From an uncultured Dysgonomonas sp. (GTDB lineage Bacteria; Bacteroidota; Bacteroidia; Bacteroidales; Dysgonomonadaceae), in assembly GCA_937995835.1 (NCBI GenBank), contig CALKIV010000105.1:24621-88620 (forward strand): DNA of 64,000 nucleotides, in the 5' to 3' direction. The notes beneath the pieces were generated by a model, which saw only the letters and a list, made by a program, of their open reading frames with translations, was not told the DNA's origin and searched no databases. Of this stretch, positions 44,326-54,400 are shown piece by piece; the stretch's first letter is position 1, and each line of letters starts with the position of its first letter. Both the position numbers and the translations under genes were made by a program.

Positions 44326-44646
44326 TTATTCTTCTCTTCTGAACTCGCGTCCTCTGTTGTTGCTTCTGAAGTTGTTGTTTGGTCTACGTGGACGATCACC
44401 CTCTGTTCTAGGGCGTGCCTCAGAAACTGCTATTTTTCTTCCGTCATATTCAGCTCCGTCAAGCTCACTAATTGCTTTCTGAGCAGCCTCTTCATCGTCT
44501 AGCTCTACAAAACCAAATCCTTTGGAACGACCAGTAGCTCTGTCCATAATAACTTTTGCTGAACTTGGTTCGCCATACTCCGAAAATAACTCTCTCAAAT
44601 CTTGATCGTTGATGCTATAGCTCAACCCTGCAATAAAAATATTCAT
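44326..44646 (-). CDS. RRM-domain RNA-binding protein
   Basis: The 106 residues form a single RNA-recognition motif (about 1-80) with RNP2 NIFIAGLSY and RNP1 KGFGFVEL, then an Arg/Asn/Gly-rich tail (RPRRPNNNFRSNNRG). Such small RRM proteins are abundant global RNA-binding proteins in Bacteroides (RbpB type) and cold-inducible in cyanobacteria. The tail resembles a disordered RNA-contacting region. Confidence 0.93.
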   Translation of the reverse strand: MNIFIAGLSYSINDQDLRELFSEYGEPSSAKVIMDRATGRSKGFGFVELDDEEAAQKAISELDGAEYDGRKIAVSEARPRTEGDRPRRPNNNFRSNNRGREFRREE

Positions 44647-44867
44647 GTAAAAAAATAAAAAATGATTAATAAAAATACAATGCAGTAGAAGATTTATAAG
44701 AGAAAGTATAATTTACTATTAACAAGAGGAAAGGCTTGGAAAGAGAAATTTGACAAAAACTTTAAAATAACTCTAATGCAATAACAAATTTAATCAAATA
44801 AATTAATCTTCAAACTTTTTCAAGTTAAAAAACCGGCTCTAGAGTAAGCTGTATTTGGATTTGAGGA

Positions 44868-44910
44868 ATAAAAAAGCTAGCACTCTGAAAAGTTTCAGAA
44901 GGTGCTAGCT
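44868..44910 (-). terminator. Terminator of the HAD-ribF operon
   Basis: On the minus strand GCTAGCA and TGCTAGC (44903-44909 with 44876-44882), with inner TCTGAA and TTCAGA (44894-44899 with 44884-44889), make an interrupted stem. TTTTTTATTCC follows. Confidence 0.88.
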
Positions 44911-44930
44911 CTGCTATGATTCTGTTTGTT

Positions 44931-45863
44931 TTAATCTAAAGATGCAAGATATTTGCGGATGCGTTCTTCGTCCATCATCAGTTGTCGTTTCAGAATTTCG
45001 ATATTCGAAAACTTAGCGTCACGTCTGATGAAACGTAAAAACTCTACTTTAATATCTTTGCCGTAGATGTTTTCATTGAAGTCTAAGATATTGACCTCAA
45101 TGGTTTTCTCGTTGCTGCCTAAGAACAAGGTTGGACGTCGACCTACATATAACATGGACTTATGTTTTTTGCCATCTAAATAGGTGTAAGCGGCATATAC
45201 GCCATCTGTTGGAATTATTTTTGCCGGATTGTCTATTGCAATATTAGCAGTTGGATAACCGATGGTATGTCCTATTTTTTGACCATCAACTACCTTGCCT
45301 GATAGGCTGTAGTTGTGAGTCAGATATTTGGCTGCTTTTTCTACTTCTCCTGTTTGCAATAATTCTCTAATGTGAGACGAGCTGACATAGTCTCCCGAAT
45401 CTAGCTCGCTACCTTGCACTACAGTCATGCCCATTTCTCTTCCAAACTCAATGTATTCAGCAAATCCATCTACACGGCCAAGCCCAAAACGGTGGTCGTA
45501 GCCAATGAGTAGTACGCTGACGTTAAATTTGTCTTTGAGAATATTCTTCATGAAATCGTGAGCCGAAAGCTGAGAGATTTCTTTTGTAAACTCAATAGGG
45601 ATGCAGTAGTCTATTCCTGTTTCGCCCAAGAGTTGTAGTCGTTCATCGTAGCTTGAAAGCAAAGCAGGCTGAAAATCTTCGTTTAGTGTCCTTCTAGGGT
45701 GTCTAGTGAATGTTATGACAGCAGAAGGAAGGTTCCTGGATCGAGCAATGTCTTTTAGTTGATTGAGCAAAAAACGATGTCCCAAGTGTACTCCATCGAA
45801 AAAACCAAGAGTCGCTGCTATTGGTTTTTCTATTTTGGTAATATTTTGATCAAGAATTTCCAT
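44931..45863 (-). CDS. ribF: Bifunctional riboflavin kinase/FAD synthetase
   Basis: The 310-residue enzyme converts riboflavin to FMN and then FAD. The N-terminal nucleotidyltransferase domain has ATLGFFDGVHLGHRFLL (HxGH type) and IGYDHRFGLGR, and VSSSHIRELLQTGEVEKA. The C-terminal flavokinase domain has GKVVDGQKIGHTIGYPTANI and DGVYAAYTYLDG. Length is normal. It lies 20 bp after the HAD gene on the same strand. Confidence 0.96.
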   Translation of the reverse strand: MEILDQNITKIEKPIAATLGFFDGVHLGHRFLLNQLKDIARSRNLPSAVITFTRHPRRTLNEDFQPALLSSYDERLQLLGETGIDYCIPIEFTKEISQLSAHDFMKNILKDKFNVSVLLIGYDHRFGLGRVDGFAEYIEFGREMGMTVVQGSELDSGDYVSSSHIRELLQTGEVEKAAKYLTHNYSLSGKVVDGQKIGHTIGYPTANIAIDNPAKIIPTDGVYAAYTYLDGKKHKSMLYVGRRPTLFLGSNEKTIEVNILDFNENIYGKDIKVEFLRFIRRDAKFSNIEILKRQLMMDEERIRKYLASLD

Positions 45864-45883
45864 AGTTGGATAATTTGCTGTGA

Positions 45884-46510
45884 TTAATCTACCTGTTCGT
45901 CGAAAAATTTCTTTAAATCTTCGTCTTGATTTGCTAAATATACTTGAAAGCCAAGTTCTTTAGCCATATCTATGTTCTTTTGTCCATCATCCAAAAATAG
46001 AGTCTCTTCGGGTTTGATGCCGGCATTGCTGATCAGGTCGAATATTTTCTTGTCTGGTTTGGCTGTGCCCATCTCATACGATAGGAAGCATTTATCAAAG
46101 AAGTCGCTGATTGGTTTACCTTCTGGCGAAAATTTGTCACTCATTGCCCAACCCATCACCGAGGGGTTCGTGTTGCTGAGTAAATAAAGATTGTATTTTT
46201 TACTTAGGTCTCTTAGCAATTGATATTTATATGCTGGAATTCCAGTTAAGAAGGCAAGCCATGCAGAGTCTATCTCTTCCATCGTAGCCTTATTGTTTCC
46301 AATACGTTGAAACTCTTTTTTGAAATTCTCTCTATCAATATGTCCGGTTTCGTAATCAAGAAAGATTCCTTTTTGACGAAATTCGTTTAGATATTCATCG
46401 ATGTTTTCAAAACCTATCTCTTTAAATCTTTTGAGTGCATTTTGTAGTTCGAGGCTAACGATAACCCCTCCAAAATCAAAAAGAATATTCTTTACATTTT
46501 TAAAAGCCAT
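45884..46510 (-). CDS. HAD-family phosphatase
   Basis: A 208-residue haloacid-dehalogenase superfamily protein, class IA. Motif I is ILFDFGGVI, with nucleophile Asp but Gly at the usual DxD position, as in the YihX-type subgroup. Motif II is LYLLSNTNP, motif III is the Lys in GTAKPDKKIFD and motif IV is LFLDDGQKNIDMA. The substrate is probably a small phosphorylated metabolite. Neighbouring ribF raises the possibility of a phosphatase in riboflavin synthesis, but this is speculative. Confidence 0.9.
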   Translation of the reverse strand: MAFKNVKNILFDFGGVIVSLELQNALKRFKEIGFENIDEYLNEFRQKGIFLDYETGHIDRENFKKEFQRIGNNKATMEEIDSAWLAFLTGIPAYKYQLLRDLSKKYNLYLLSNTNPSVMGWAMSDKFSPEGKPISDFFDKCFLSYEMGTAKPDKKIFDLISNAGIKPEETLFLDDGQKNIDMAKELGFQVYLANQDEDLKKFFDEQVD

Positions 46511-46676
46511 AATACTAAGTTCTCTAATGATTTATTTTTTCTTTATCTGATACCTATTCGTGTGCAATACCTTTGACGGTTCGAAGGTAAGCATTTCTTT
46601 TGTAAGTTTGGGTGCTTTTAAAATTAGTATTCGTATTTTTACACTTTTTGAAGGACGTTAAAAGCTCTTGATTGCC

Positions 46677-47399
46677 ATGTATTATAAGACTGATGGATTG
46701 GTCATAAATACCATAAATTATAACGATAAGTATATTCTATCTCAAATATTTACGAAAGAGTTTGGGCGAGTTACTTATATGGTTTCAAAGAGCAAAAGCA
46801 AGACAAGCAAAGTGCAACGATCATTGTTTTCGCCTTTGGCGCTCTTACAGTTAGAGGTGGAACATAAGCCGTCACGCAATATTCAGCGTATTCGGGAGGC
46901 TCAGGTGTTGTTTCATCAGTTTGATACCATGAGCGATATCGGAAAAACTTCGATGGTGTTTTTTATTTCCGAATTCCTTTCGAGGGTACTTGTTGAAGCA
47001 CAAGAAAATAAACATCTATATAGTTTTTTGGAGCAAGCTGTTCAAATTCTAGAAATGACGGATAAGAGTATTGCTAACTATCATTTAGTGTTTATGATTC
47101 GCTTGTCTTATTTTTTTGGTTTCTATCCTAATCTTCAAAATTATCGGCGAGATAGTTTGTTTGATATGCAAGCCGGAGAATTTGTTACTCGGCAACCCTT
47201 GCATAATAATTATGTTAACAAGGAAGAGAGTTCGCATTTAGCTCGTCTGGATCGGATCAATTTCGAAAATATGCATAAATTCTTGTTCAATCGTCGTGAT
47301 CGGATTAATATTATTGATAGAGTACTAGAGTATTATAGATTGCACCTCAATGATTTTCCCAAATTGAAATCGTTGGATGTTTTACATGAATTGTTTTGA
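46677..47399 (+). CDS. recO: DNA repair protein RecO
   Basis: A 240-residue RecO protein, which with RecR helps RecA replace SSB in gap repair. It has an N-terminal OB fold (TDGLVINTINYNDKYILSQIFTKEFG) and a helical C-terminal domain. The zinc-binding Cys cluster found in some RecO proteins is not visible. I prefer the ATG at 46677 (MYYKTDGLV) over an in-frame TTG at 46668. It stands between the divergent HAD gene and the MutS-like gene. Confidence 0.9.
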   Translation: MYYKTDGLVINTINYNDKYILSQIFTKEFGRVTYMVSKSKSKTSKVQRSLFSPLALLQLEVEHKPSRNIQRIREAQVLFHQFDTMSDIGKTSMVFFISEFLSRVLVEAQENKHLYSFLEQAVQILEMTDKSIANYHLVFMIRLSYFFGFYPNLQNYRRDSLFDMQAGEFVTRQPLHNNYVNKEESSHLARLDRINFENMHKFLFNRRDRINIIDRVLEYYRLHLNDFPKLKSLDVLHELF

Positions 47400-47445
47400 G
47401 TTTGGCGTTGTTTTTTTATAATTTTTTTAGAATCGACTAACTGTT

Positions 47446-49242
47446 ATGGAATTGAAAGAAGTAATTGAATCATATAATACACTTATAGAATCGGAGCACA
47501 AGAAATTGAAAAAGCTGAAGTCGCAAATTTTTCAGATTGGGAGTGTGCGATTGGCTGTTGTGGTGCTTTGTGCTTTTGCCGTCTATTATTTTTGGTTTGA
47601 TATTGCTCAAATTTTGATCTCGATTCTGGTGGCTGTCGTGATCTTTTTAGTATTGATGAAGTATCATAGCAAGCTCTTTTATAAAAAAAGATATTGTGAA
47701 CTTTTGATCGAAAACGCTGAAAATGAATTAAAAGGTATCGAATATGATTTTTCTGCATTCGATGGAGCTCCTGAAAAAGCAAATGGGTCGCATAGTTTCA
47801 GCATAGATTTGGATCTGTTTGGTGAACACTCCTTTTTTCAGTCGATTAACAGAACTGTTACTGGGTATGGTAAAGAAGATTTGGTGGAAAAATTTCTCAA
47901 TCCTAATGACAAAAAAGAGAAAATAATAATTGATCAAACGATCGTTAAAGAGTTGTCGGAGAAGAAGGATTTCTTGGATATGTTCAGGGTTTGTGGGCAG
48001 ATTTCACAAACGGAACATCTTGACATTAAGAGTTTTGTTTCTCGTTTCGCAGACTCTAAGCCATTGAGCAAAAGCCTTTGGAGGTTTATGCCGATTATCC
48101 CTCCTTTTATTATTCTATTCTATCTGGTGATTAGCAATATCTTAGGTCTCCCTAGCGCATTGGGTGGGGTAGTCTATACTTTATTGTTGCTTTTAGGTTT
48201 GCTTCCCATGAAGTGGATTGTGGCAAAAATGAATGTCTTTGAGAAACGTATGAAAAGTTTGGAGACTTATTCGGAGCTATTTCAAGTCATAGAAAAAGGA
48301 GAGTTTCATTCTCCTGAATTAATTGACCTACAAAATAAAATAAGAACTCAAATCACAGCTTCTAGGGCAATTAAAAAACTACAGGTTTGTGCAAATAATC
48401 TAGCACAATCACAAAATATAGCAGGTCTCTTTGTGCTTAATCCTTTATTGTCATGGCATATTATTTATGCTATCAAAGTGGAGAAATGGTTGGCAGAAAA
48501 TAAAGAAAATATCGATCAGTGGTTTGATGCTTTGGGGCAATTTGATAGTTACGTTTCACTGGCTATTTTTGCTTATAATCATCCTGAGTATAATTATCCA
48601 GAGGTAGCAGATAATTTTGTATTTGAAGCAAAAGAGTTAGGTCATCCAATGATCAAACGTGAAGTCTGTGTAACTAATGATGTGGAGATTGCTAAACATC
48701 CTTATTTTTTGGTCGTTACAGGTGCAAATATGGCAGGAAAAAGCACATACTTGAGAACTGTTGGGTTGAATTTAGTATTAGCTTGCGTGGGGGCTCCTGT
48801 GTTTGCCCAGTCCTTGACGTTTTATCCTTTCCACTTGGTAACGAATCTGAGAACTTCCGATTCGCTGACTGACAATGAATCGTACTTCTTTGCAGAGCTT
48901 AAACGCTTGAAGATGATTATTGATCGTCTGGAGAGTGGTGAGCTGTTGTTCATCATTCTTGATGAAATTCTTAAAGGAACAAATTCCGAAGATAAACAAA
49001 AAGGCTCTATTGCACTTATGCGTCAATTAGTGGCTGACAAAGGCTGTGGTATTATTGCAACGCACGATTTGATCTTGGGGAATTTGGAAAAAGAATATCC
49101 TGCTCAAATCAAAAATTTTCGATTTGAGGCTGATATTACGGGCAATGATTTGACATTTAGTTATAAAATTCGTGAAGGTGTTGCGCAGAATATGAATGCC
49201 TGCTTCTTGATGAGTAAAATGGGAATAACTGGGCTTGATTAA
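47446..49242 (+). CDS. Membrane-anchored MutS-family ATPase
   Basis: A 598-residue protein with the MutS core and ATPase domains only. Walker A is GANMAGKST (about 426-434), Walker B ends in LFIILDE (D506, E507) and SLTDNESYFFAELKRLK is the family signature; ATHDLIL carries the switch His. The mismatch-recognition domain I of true MutS (F-x-E motif) is missing. Two hydrophobic stretches, about 32-70 and 210-255, predict membrane anchoring. Function in mismatch repair is doubtful; this group is common in Bacteroidota and uncharacterised. It begins 47 bp after recO. Confidence 0.88.
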   Translation: MELKEVIESYNTLIESEHKKLKKLKSQIFQIGSVRLAVVVLCAFAVYYFWFDIAQILISILVAVVIFLVLMKYHSKLFYKKRYCELLIENAENELKGIEYDFSAFDGAPEKANGSHSFSIDLDLFGEHSFFQSINRTVTGYGKEDLVEKFLNPNDKKEKIIIDQTIVKELSEKKDFLDMFRVCGQISQTEHLDIKSFVSRFADSKPLSKSLWRFMPIIPPFIILFYLVISNILGLPSALGGVVYTLLLLLGLLPMKWIVAKMNVFEKRMKSLETYSELFQVIEKGEFHSPELIDLQNKIRTQITASRAIKKLQVCANNLAQSQNIAGLFVLNPLLSWHIIYAIKVEKWLAENKENIDQWFDALGQFDSYVSLAIFAYNHPEYNYPEVADNFVFEAKELGHPMIKREVCVTNDVEIAKHPYFLVVTGANMAGKSTYLRTVGLNLVLACVGAPVFAQSLTFYPFHLVTNLRTSDSLTDNESYFFAELKRLKMIIDRLESGELLFIILDEILKGTNSEDKQKGSIALMRQLVADKGCGIIATHDLILGNLEKEYPAQIKNFRFEADITGNDLTFSYKIREGVAQNMNACFLMSKMGITGLD

Positions 49243-49886
49243 CGTATATTTGCATTTTTATTTTCTTCCTATTTCGTTCATAAGCAAATTTTAATACAAT
49301 AGTGTACTTTTTCTTAAGAAAAAGACCTCTCCTAGGTGGTTCCTTCTATCTAATATTATTCACTTTCTTTCGATTTAATTCTCATCCAAAATGAGATTGG
49401 ATATGACTTTGGCGTCTCATTAATTAGAGTAAGTTAACATTTTTAACAGTTGGAGTTTGTTTTCTATTATTTTTGTCTTGTTTTGAATATTGTTTCTTTT
49501 GTGTAGTATATTTATTGTGTTAATATACTGTTTGTTATATTATTAATTTAAACTAATAGATCATTATTGTTTGTTAATGTATTGTTTGTTAGTTATTTAT
49601 GTATTTATCCATTCTATTTGGTGGCCTCCAATGAGTCTTTTAATTTTTATGAAAATTTAAAATATGTTATCCAACATATCGTTTTTTTCTGTTTTATTTT
49701 GATTTTTTATCTAGTTTTGAATCGCAAACAGGATAGGACAGCACAGACTGTAATTAGTTAAAGGATTAACCCTCTTGATGAGCATAGAAAAACGATAGTG
49801 ATATTGATCAAAATGATCTCTAATTGCTTGAATATATACGTAGTAATATAAATTTTTATTCATTAAATTAAAAAAGGAAAAAGTCT
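49243..49886 (+). other. AT-rich intergenic region before the Sus-like operon
   Basis: This 644-bp gap has no convincing gene. It holds a perfect 18-nt palindrome CTTTTTCTTAAGAAAAAG (49307-49324) and a set of overlapping short repeats (CTCAT, AATGAGA and TCTCATT between about 49380 and 49420) that could form alternative hairpins. No TTTG/TAnnTTTG promoter is seen close to 49887. A possible 64-codon frame (49567-49761) starts with TTG and is not supported. Confidence 0.4.
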
Positions 49887-51392
49887 ATGAAGAAAGAATT
49901 GCTTCATTCTTTAAGAAAAGGAAGTAGCCTGATGATTATTGCATTGGTGCTTCTTTTTGCGTCATGTGCCATTGGCTATCATGATGACGAAACATTCAAT
50001 TCGGGGGTAAGGGACACCCAGTTGGAATCACCAGATCTTCAAAAAGGATTAGTTGTTAAGTATACAACGTCCGCTAGTGGAGAGGAAAGATTCAAAATTG
50101 AATGGCCAGTAGTTTATGGTGCAGGAGGGTATGAATTTACACTTTATAATGTGGATGATCCTAATAATCCTGTAGCTATAGGCACTGAAAAGGAAATAAT
50201 TGATGGTTGTACGGTAGAACGGGATAGAGCTGAAGATACCAAATATAAAGTTGTTGTTTTGGCGCTAGGCAATAAAGAGAATAATAATACAACAGCTACT
50301 GAGGCTTCTGAGCGAACTTTTACAACATTAGTTCCAATGTATAAATTGATTCCAAGTGGTACTGATTTAGGTGTGTTTTTTCAAGAAAATCCTATTCCTA
50401 ATTTAGCTGACCTGTCTGAGGAAGGTGAGGAGCCCGTAAGAGAAATTGCATATGATCTTGAATCAGGTGGAGAGTACACGATGAGTGCTGACATTGCTCT
50501 TAAATTAACTGCTTTAACGATCCGTGGTGATAAAATCAATAGGGCTAAGCTAAAAGTTACAGGTAACTCTTCATTTATCAGTGATGGTGCAGGCTTTAAA
50601 CTTAAGTGGATCAATATGGATATGACTGATTATTCTGGTAAGGGCTTTATTACTTACAATGCTACTCAAAATACGGAGGCGCTACTTCCTAATGGCTGGA
50701 TTGCTATCAAGGAGTCCTCTCAACTTGTGTCGTGTAACATAACTGATCTAAAAAAACCAATACTTTTTGATAATGGTAAAAAATATGGATTGTTTGAGTT
50801 TATTTTCCGTGACTGTGTTATTCAGCAAAATTTATCATCTAATGATAGCTTCATAAATTTCGGAACAGGAGTGATAAAAGATACTCGAATGATGTATTCT
50901 ACATTCTATAATAAAACGCAAAAAGAAGATACTTGGATCAAGTATGGTAATGTGCAATTTGATAAACTTGATCACAGACCTATAGCTGATTGGACTACTG
51001 CAGGATTTAATATTCAAAACTGTACTTTTTGGCAAATAGCATACGCTAAACAGATATTTAACTCTAATGGATTTAAAAGATCAGCAAATTATGTGACTAT
51101 AGAAAACACAATTTTTGTGGATTGTGGTAAAGGTGAGGTTACTAGAAGATTCTTGATGGGTGATCGAAATCCTGCACGTACGTTCAAGCAAAATACTTAT
51201 TGGTATAAAGGAAGTACTCCTGGCGAAGAGACTAAATATGATATAACGAAAACACATATTGATGCTGATCCTCAATTTAAAGATCCTGCCAATGGCGACT
51301 TTACGGTAAAAGGGGCAGACCAAATTGGAGCACTAACGGGTGATCCACGCTGGCTACCAGTACCAGTAGTAGAAAAAAACCTTGAAGAATAA
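49887..51392 (+). CDS. DUF4957/DUF5123-type surface lipoprotein
   Basis: A 501-residue lipoprotein with lipobox Cys C27 (LLFASCAIG). A fibronectin-III-like domain (about 55-145, KIEWPVVYGAGGYEFTLYNV) precedes a parallel beta-helix (about 150-450, with DUF4957-like IRGDKINRAKLKVTG) and a C-terminal DUF5123-like end (HIDADPQFKDPANGDFTVKG). Such proteins usually accompany SusC/SusD pairs of pectin- and other pectic-like loci and bind glycan on the cell surface. It lies 19 bp upstream of the SusC gene, so the three genes form one operon. Confidence 0.85.
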   Translation: MKKELLHSLRKGSSLMIIALVLLFASCAIGYHDDETFNSGVRDTQLESPDLQKGLVVKYTTSASGEERFKIEWPVVYGAGGYEFTLYNVDDPNNPVAIGTEKEIIDGCTVERDRAEDTKYKVVVLALGNKENNNTTATEASERTFTTLVPMYKLIPSGTDLGVFFQENPIPNLADLSEEGEEPVREIAYDLESGGEYTMSADIALKLTALTIRGDKINRAKLKVTGNSSFISDGAGFKLKWINMDMTDYSGKGFITYNATQNTEALLPNGWIAIKESSQLVSCNITDLKKPILFDNGKKYGLFEFIFRDCVIQQNLSSNDSFINFGTGVIKDTRMMYSTFYNKTQKEDTWIKYGNVQFDKLDHRPIADWTTAGFNIQNCTFWQIAYAKQIFNSNGFKRSANYVTIENTIFVDCGKGEVTRRFLMGDRNPARTFKQNTYWYKGSTPGEETKYDITKTHIDADPQFKDPANGDFTVKGADQIGALTGDPRWLPVPVVEKNLEE

Positions 51393-51411
51393 TATCTAGA
51401 ATAAAAAAAGG

Positions 51412-54400
51412 ATGAAAATGAAACAAAAAATATTTAGTTTTTGCTTGAGCATGTTAATGACCTTTATGATCGTTCTTTCTGCTCAAGCCCAGAACTCACA
51501 GACTTTTAGTGGTGTAGTTATTGATAACCAAGAAGAGCCAATCATTGGGGCTTCTATCAAAGTTGTTGGTACAGGTACAGGAACAATCACTGACCTAGAT
51601 GGTAAGTTTTCTCTAACAGTGCCAGCAAAAGGGAAAGTCGAAATTTCTTATTTGGGATATGCATCTCAGGTGATCTCTGATTTCTCAAAGACCCAAATAA
51701 TTCTTCAGGAAGATGCTTTGATGTTGGAAGAAACAGTTGTGGTAGGTTATGGTGTGCAAAAGAAAGCTCACTTGACTGGTGCCATCTCTACTATTGATGT
51801 TAATGATATTACTGATTTATCAGGAACAGATTTATCCTCTTCACTTCGAGGTCTAGTGACAGGGTTGAGTGTTAGTGGAGGAGAAGGGCGTCCAGGCTCT
51901 AGCGCTAGATTGAATATTCGACAATCAAAGTCAACAACTTCTCTATCAACAGTATCAGGTTTTGTTCCTGATACAAGTCCTTTGTATGTAATCGATGGCT
52001 TTATATCGAGTGGTGATGCTTTTAACAATCTAGATCCAACGATGGTGGAAAGTGTGTCGGTATTGAAAGATGGTGCTGCCGCTGTTTATGGGGCAAGTTC
52101 TGCGAATGGGGTGATACTTGTGACAACCAAACGAGGAACAATCGGGAAACCAAAAATTTCTTATAGTGGAAGTTTTGGTTTTGCAGATGAAATTTCACGT
52201 CCTAAGATGCTGAACTCATATGATTATGGAAGACTATGGAATGGTGTTCGTGCAGCTAGTAAAATAGGTGAGGTGGATGAAGATTTGCAAAAAGAACTGT
52301 TTCAGGCTGATGAGTTAGACATAATGAGAGGTCTAAATTATGATATTTTAGATCGTGAGTGGGATGCTGCATTAACACAAAAGCATAGTGTGAATGTAGG
52401 TGGAGGAACAGATAATGTAAACTATTTTGCGGGTATTGCTTATAATACTCAAGAGGGGAACTTAGGAAATTTGGATTACGAGCGTTGGAACTATCGTGCA
52501 GGAGTAGATGTGAAAATTAGCAAATGGGTGAAAGCTACATTGCAAGTGTCGGGTGATTATGGGAAACAGACTAAAGCATATAATAAAATTGGAGGCTCTA
52601 GCGATGAATCGGATTATAACAATCTTTTAACACGTCCACGATACATTCCTGAATATGTTGATGGACGTCCTGTTTCAGCTTTTGGACCTACGAATAAGTC
52701 AATTAATGAGTCTCAGGATTTTCACTTTGATCTGATACAAAATGCAGGTAATAAGACAGAAAATATGAATCAAAATATGGTCATAAATTCTGCTATAGAA
52801 TATGATTTTGGCTGGAACGAATGGACAAAAGGCCTGAGCATGAAGTTTTCGTATTCAAAAAGTATAGGTTCTACTAAAAATAATGAGAGAGGATCTAAGC
52901 ATGTACTTTATAGAATGCTCAATCGTGGAGGAAGTGGAGGACATTTATATCTCGATGAAGATATAAATGGTAATAGTTTATTAGGTGAGGAGAACTTTGA
53001 AGTGCGCAATGTGACAAAGGGGAATGCTTTACGTCGCACGATGAGCCGTAGTGATGCTTATCAAATGAACTTCTCAGTTAATTATGCACGTACTTTTGGA
53101 GATCATAGTGTTAGCGGATTGTTTTCTATAGAGAGGTCTGAATCCGAAAGTGAAGACCTTATTGGTTCAGTGAATGATCCTTATGATTTTACTAATGGTC
53201 AATCTAATACAGGAAGTGGAGAACAAAGTACAAGTTTTGGACGTTCGGAGTCAGGTAAACTATCATATATTGGACGTCTAAATTATGCATATCTAAATAA
53301 ATATCTTGTTGAGTTCTTGGTTAGATCTGATGCCTCTACAAAATTTGCTCCTGAAAACTATTGGGGCACTTTCCCTTCTCTTTCTCTAGGATGGGTAGCT
53401 TCGGAAGAAAGTTGGTTCCGTGAAAATATTAAATTCATTGATCACCTAAAGCTTCGTGGATCATTTGGGCTTCTAGGTAGAGACAATACTAAGGCGTGGG
53501 CTTGGTTGAGAACTTATACATTGGATAAGGATAAAGGACCTATTTTTGGGCCTGATATCAGTAAACCTTCTGGTCCACATATTGGTTTACCTGAAGAAGA
53601 TATAAACCGTGATGCGCATTGGGACAAAAGTTATAAGTCAAACTTCGGGATAGACTTTAGTATGTTGAGAAATAGACTTAGTGCAGGTATAGATGGATAC
53701 TATGAGTGGAACCGTGAGATTTTTGCAGTGCGTACAGGTAGTCAATTACCAAGTACTGTGGGCGCACCTGCAGCAGCTGAAAATTTTGCATCGATGGATA
53801 ACTACGGGGTGGAGCTTTCACTTAAATGGGCTGACAAAATAGGAAAAGATTTTAAGTATTCGGTGGGAGTAAATACAGGTTATAGTGACAATAAGGTATT
53901 AAAACAATTCTGGGAGAATCAAATTCCTTTAGATAAAGTGCATCCAGGGCAGCGTAGTGATACCGGATCATGGGGATATGAGTGTATAGGAATGTTCCGC
54001 AGTTATCAAGATATTGAAGAATACTTTGATAAATATAATATTGAGACTTATAGAGGGATGAAAAAAGGAGATGTAAAGCCTGGAATGTTGATTTATAAAG
54101 ATGTTAGAGGAAAGCAAAATGCAGATGGAACTTGGGCAGCAGCAGATGGTATTGTTGATGAAAATGACTTGATTAAGATTTCTCATCGTAGCAATCCTTA
54201 TGGTTTAACTATGAATTTAAGAGCAGAATGGAAAGGAATCTCGCTAAGTACTCAAATTTCAGCGAGCTGGGGTGGTTATGATTTTGTTCCTAAGTATGCT
54301 AGAAGTATCTCTAGTATGACTTCTACTGCTTCAGATGCAGGTGCTTTAGAATTCATAAATATGCCTTCTTTCTGGGCTGATGACATGTATGTGTATCAAG

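Noticed and set aside
44647..44930. Possible small gene between the RRM gene and ribF
   Set aside because: The region is AT-rich with stops in all frames at short intervals and contains only the ribF terminator.
46668..46676. Upstream TTG start for recO
   Set aside because: The ATG three codons later gives the normal RecO N-terminus.
49567..49761. Possible 64-residue membrane protein in the gap before the Sus-like operon
   Set aside because: It needs a TTG start, sits in very AT-rich DNA where hydrophobic frames arise by chance, and has no supporting context.
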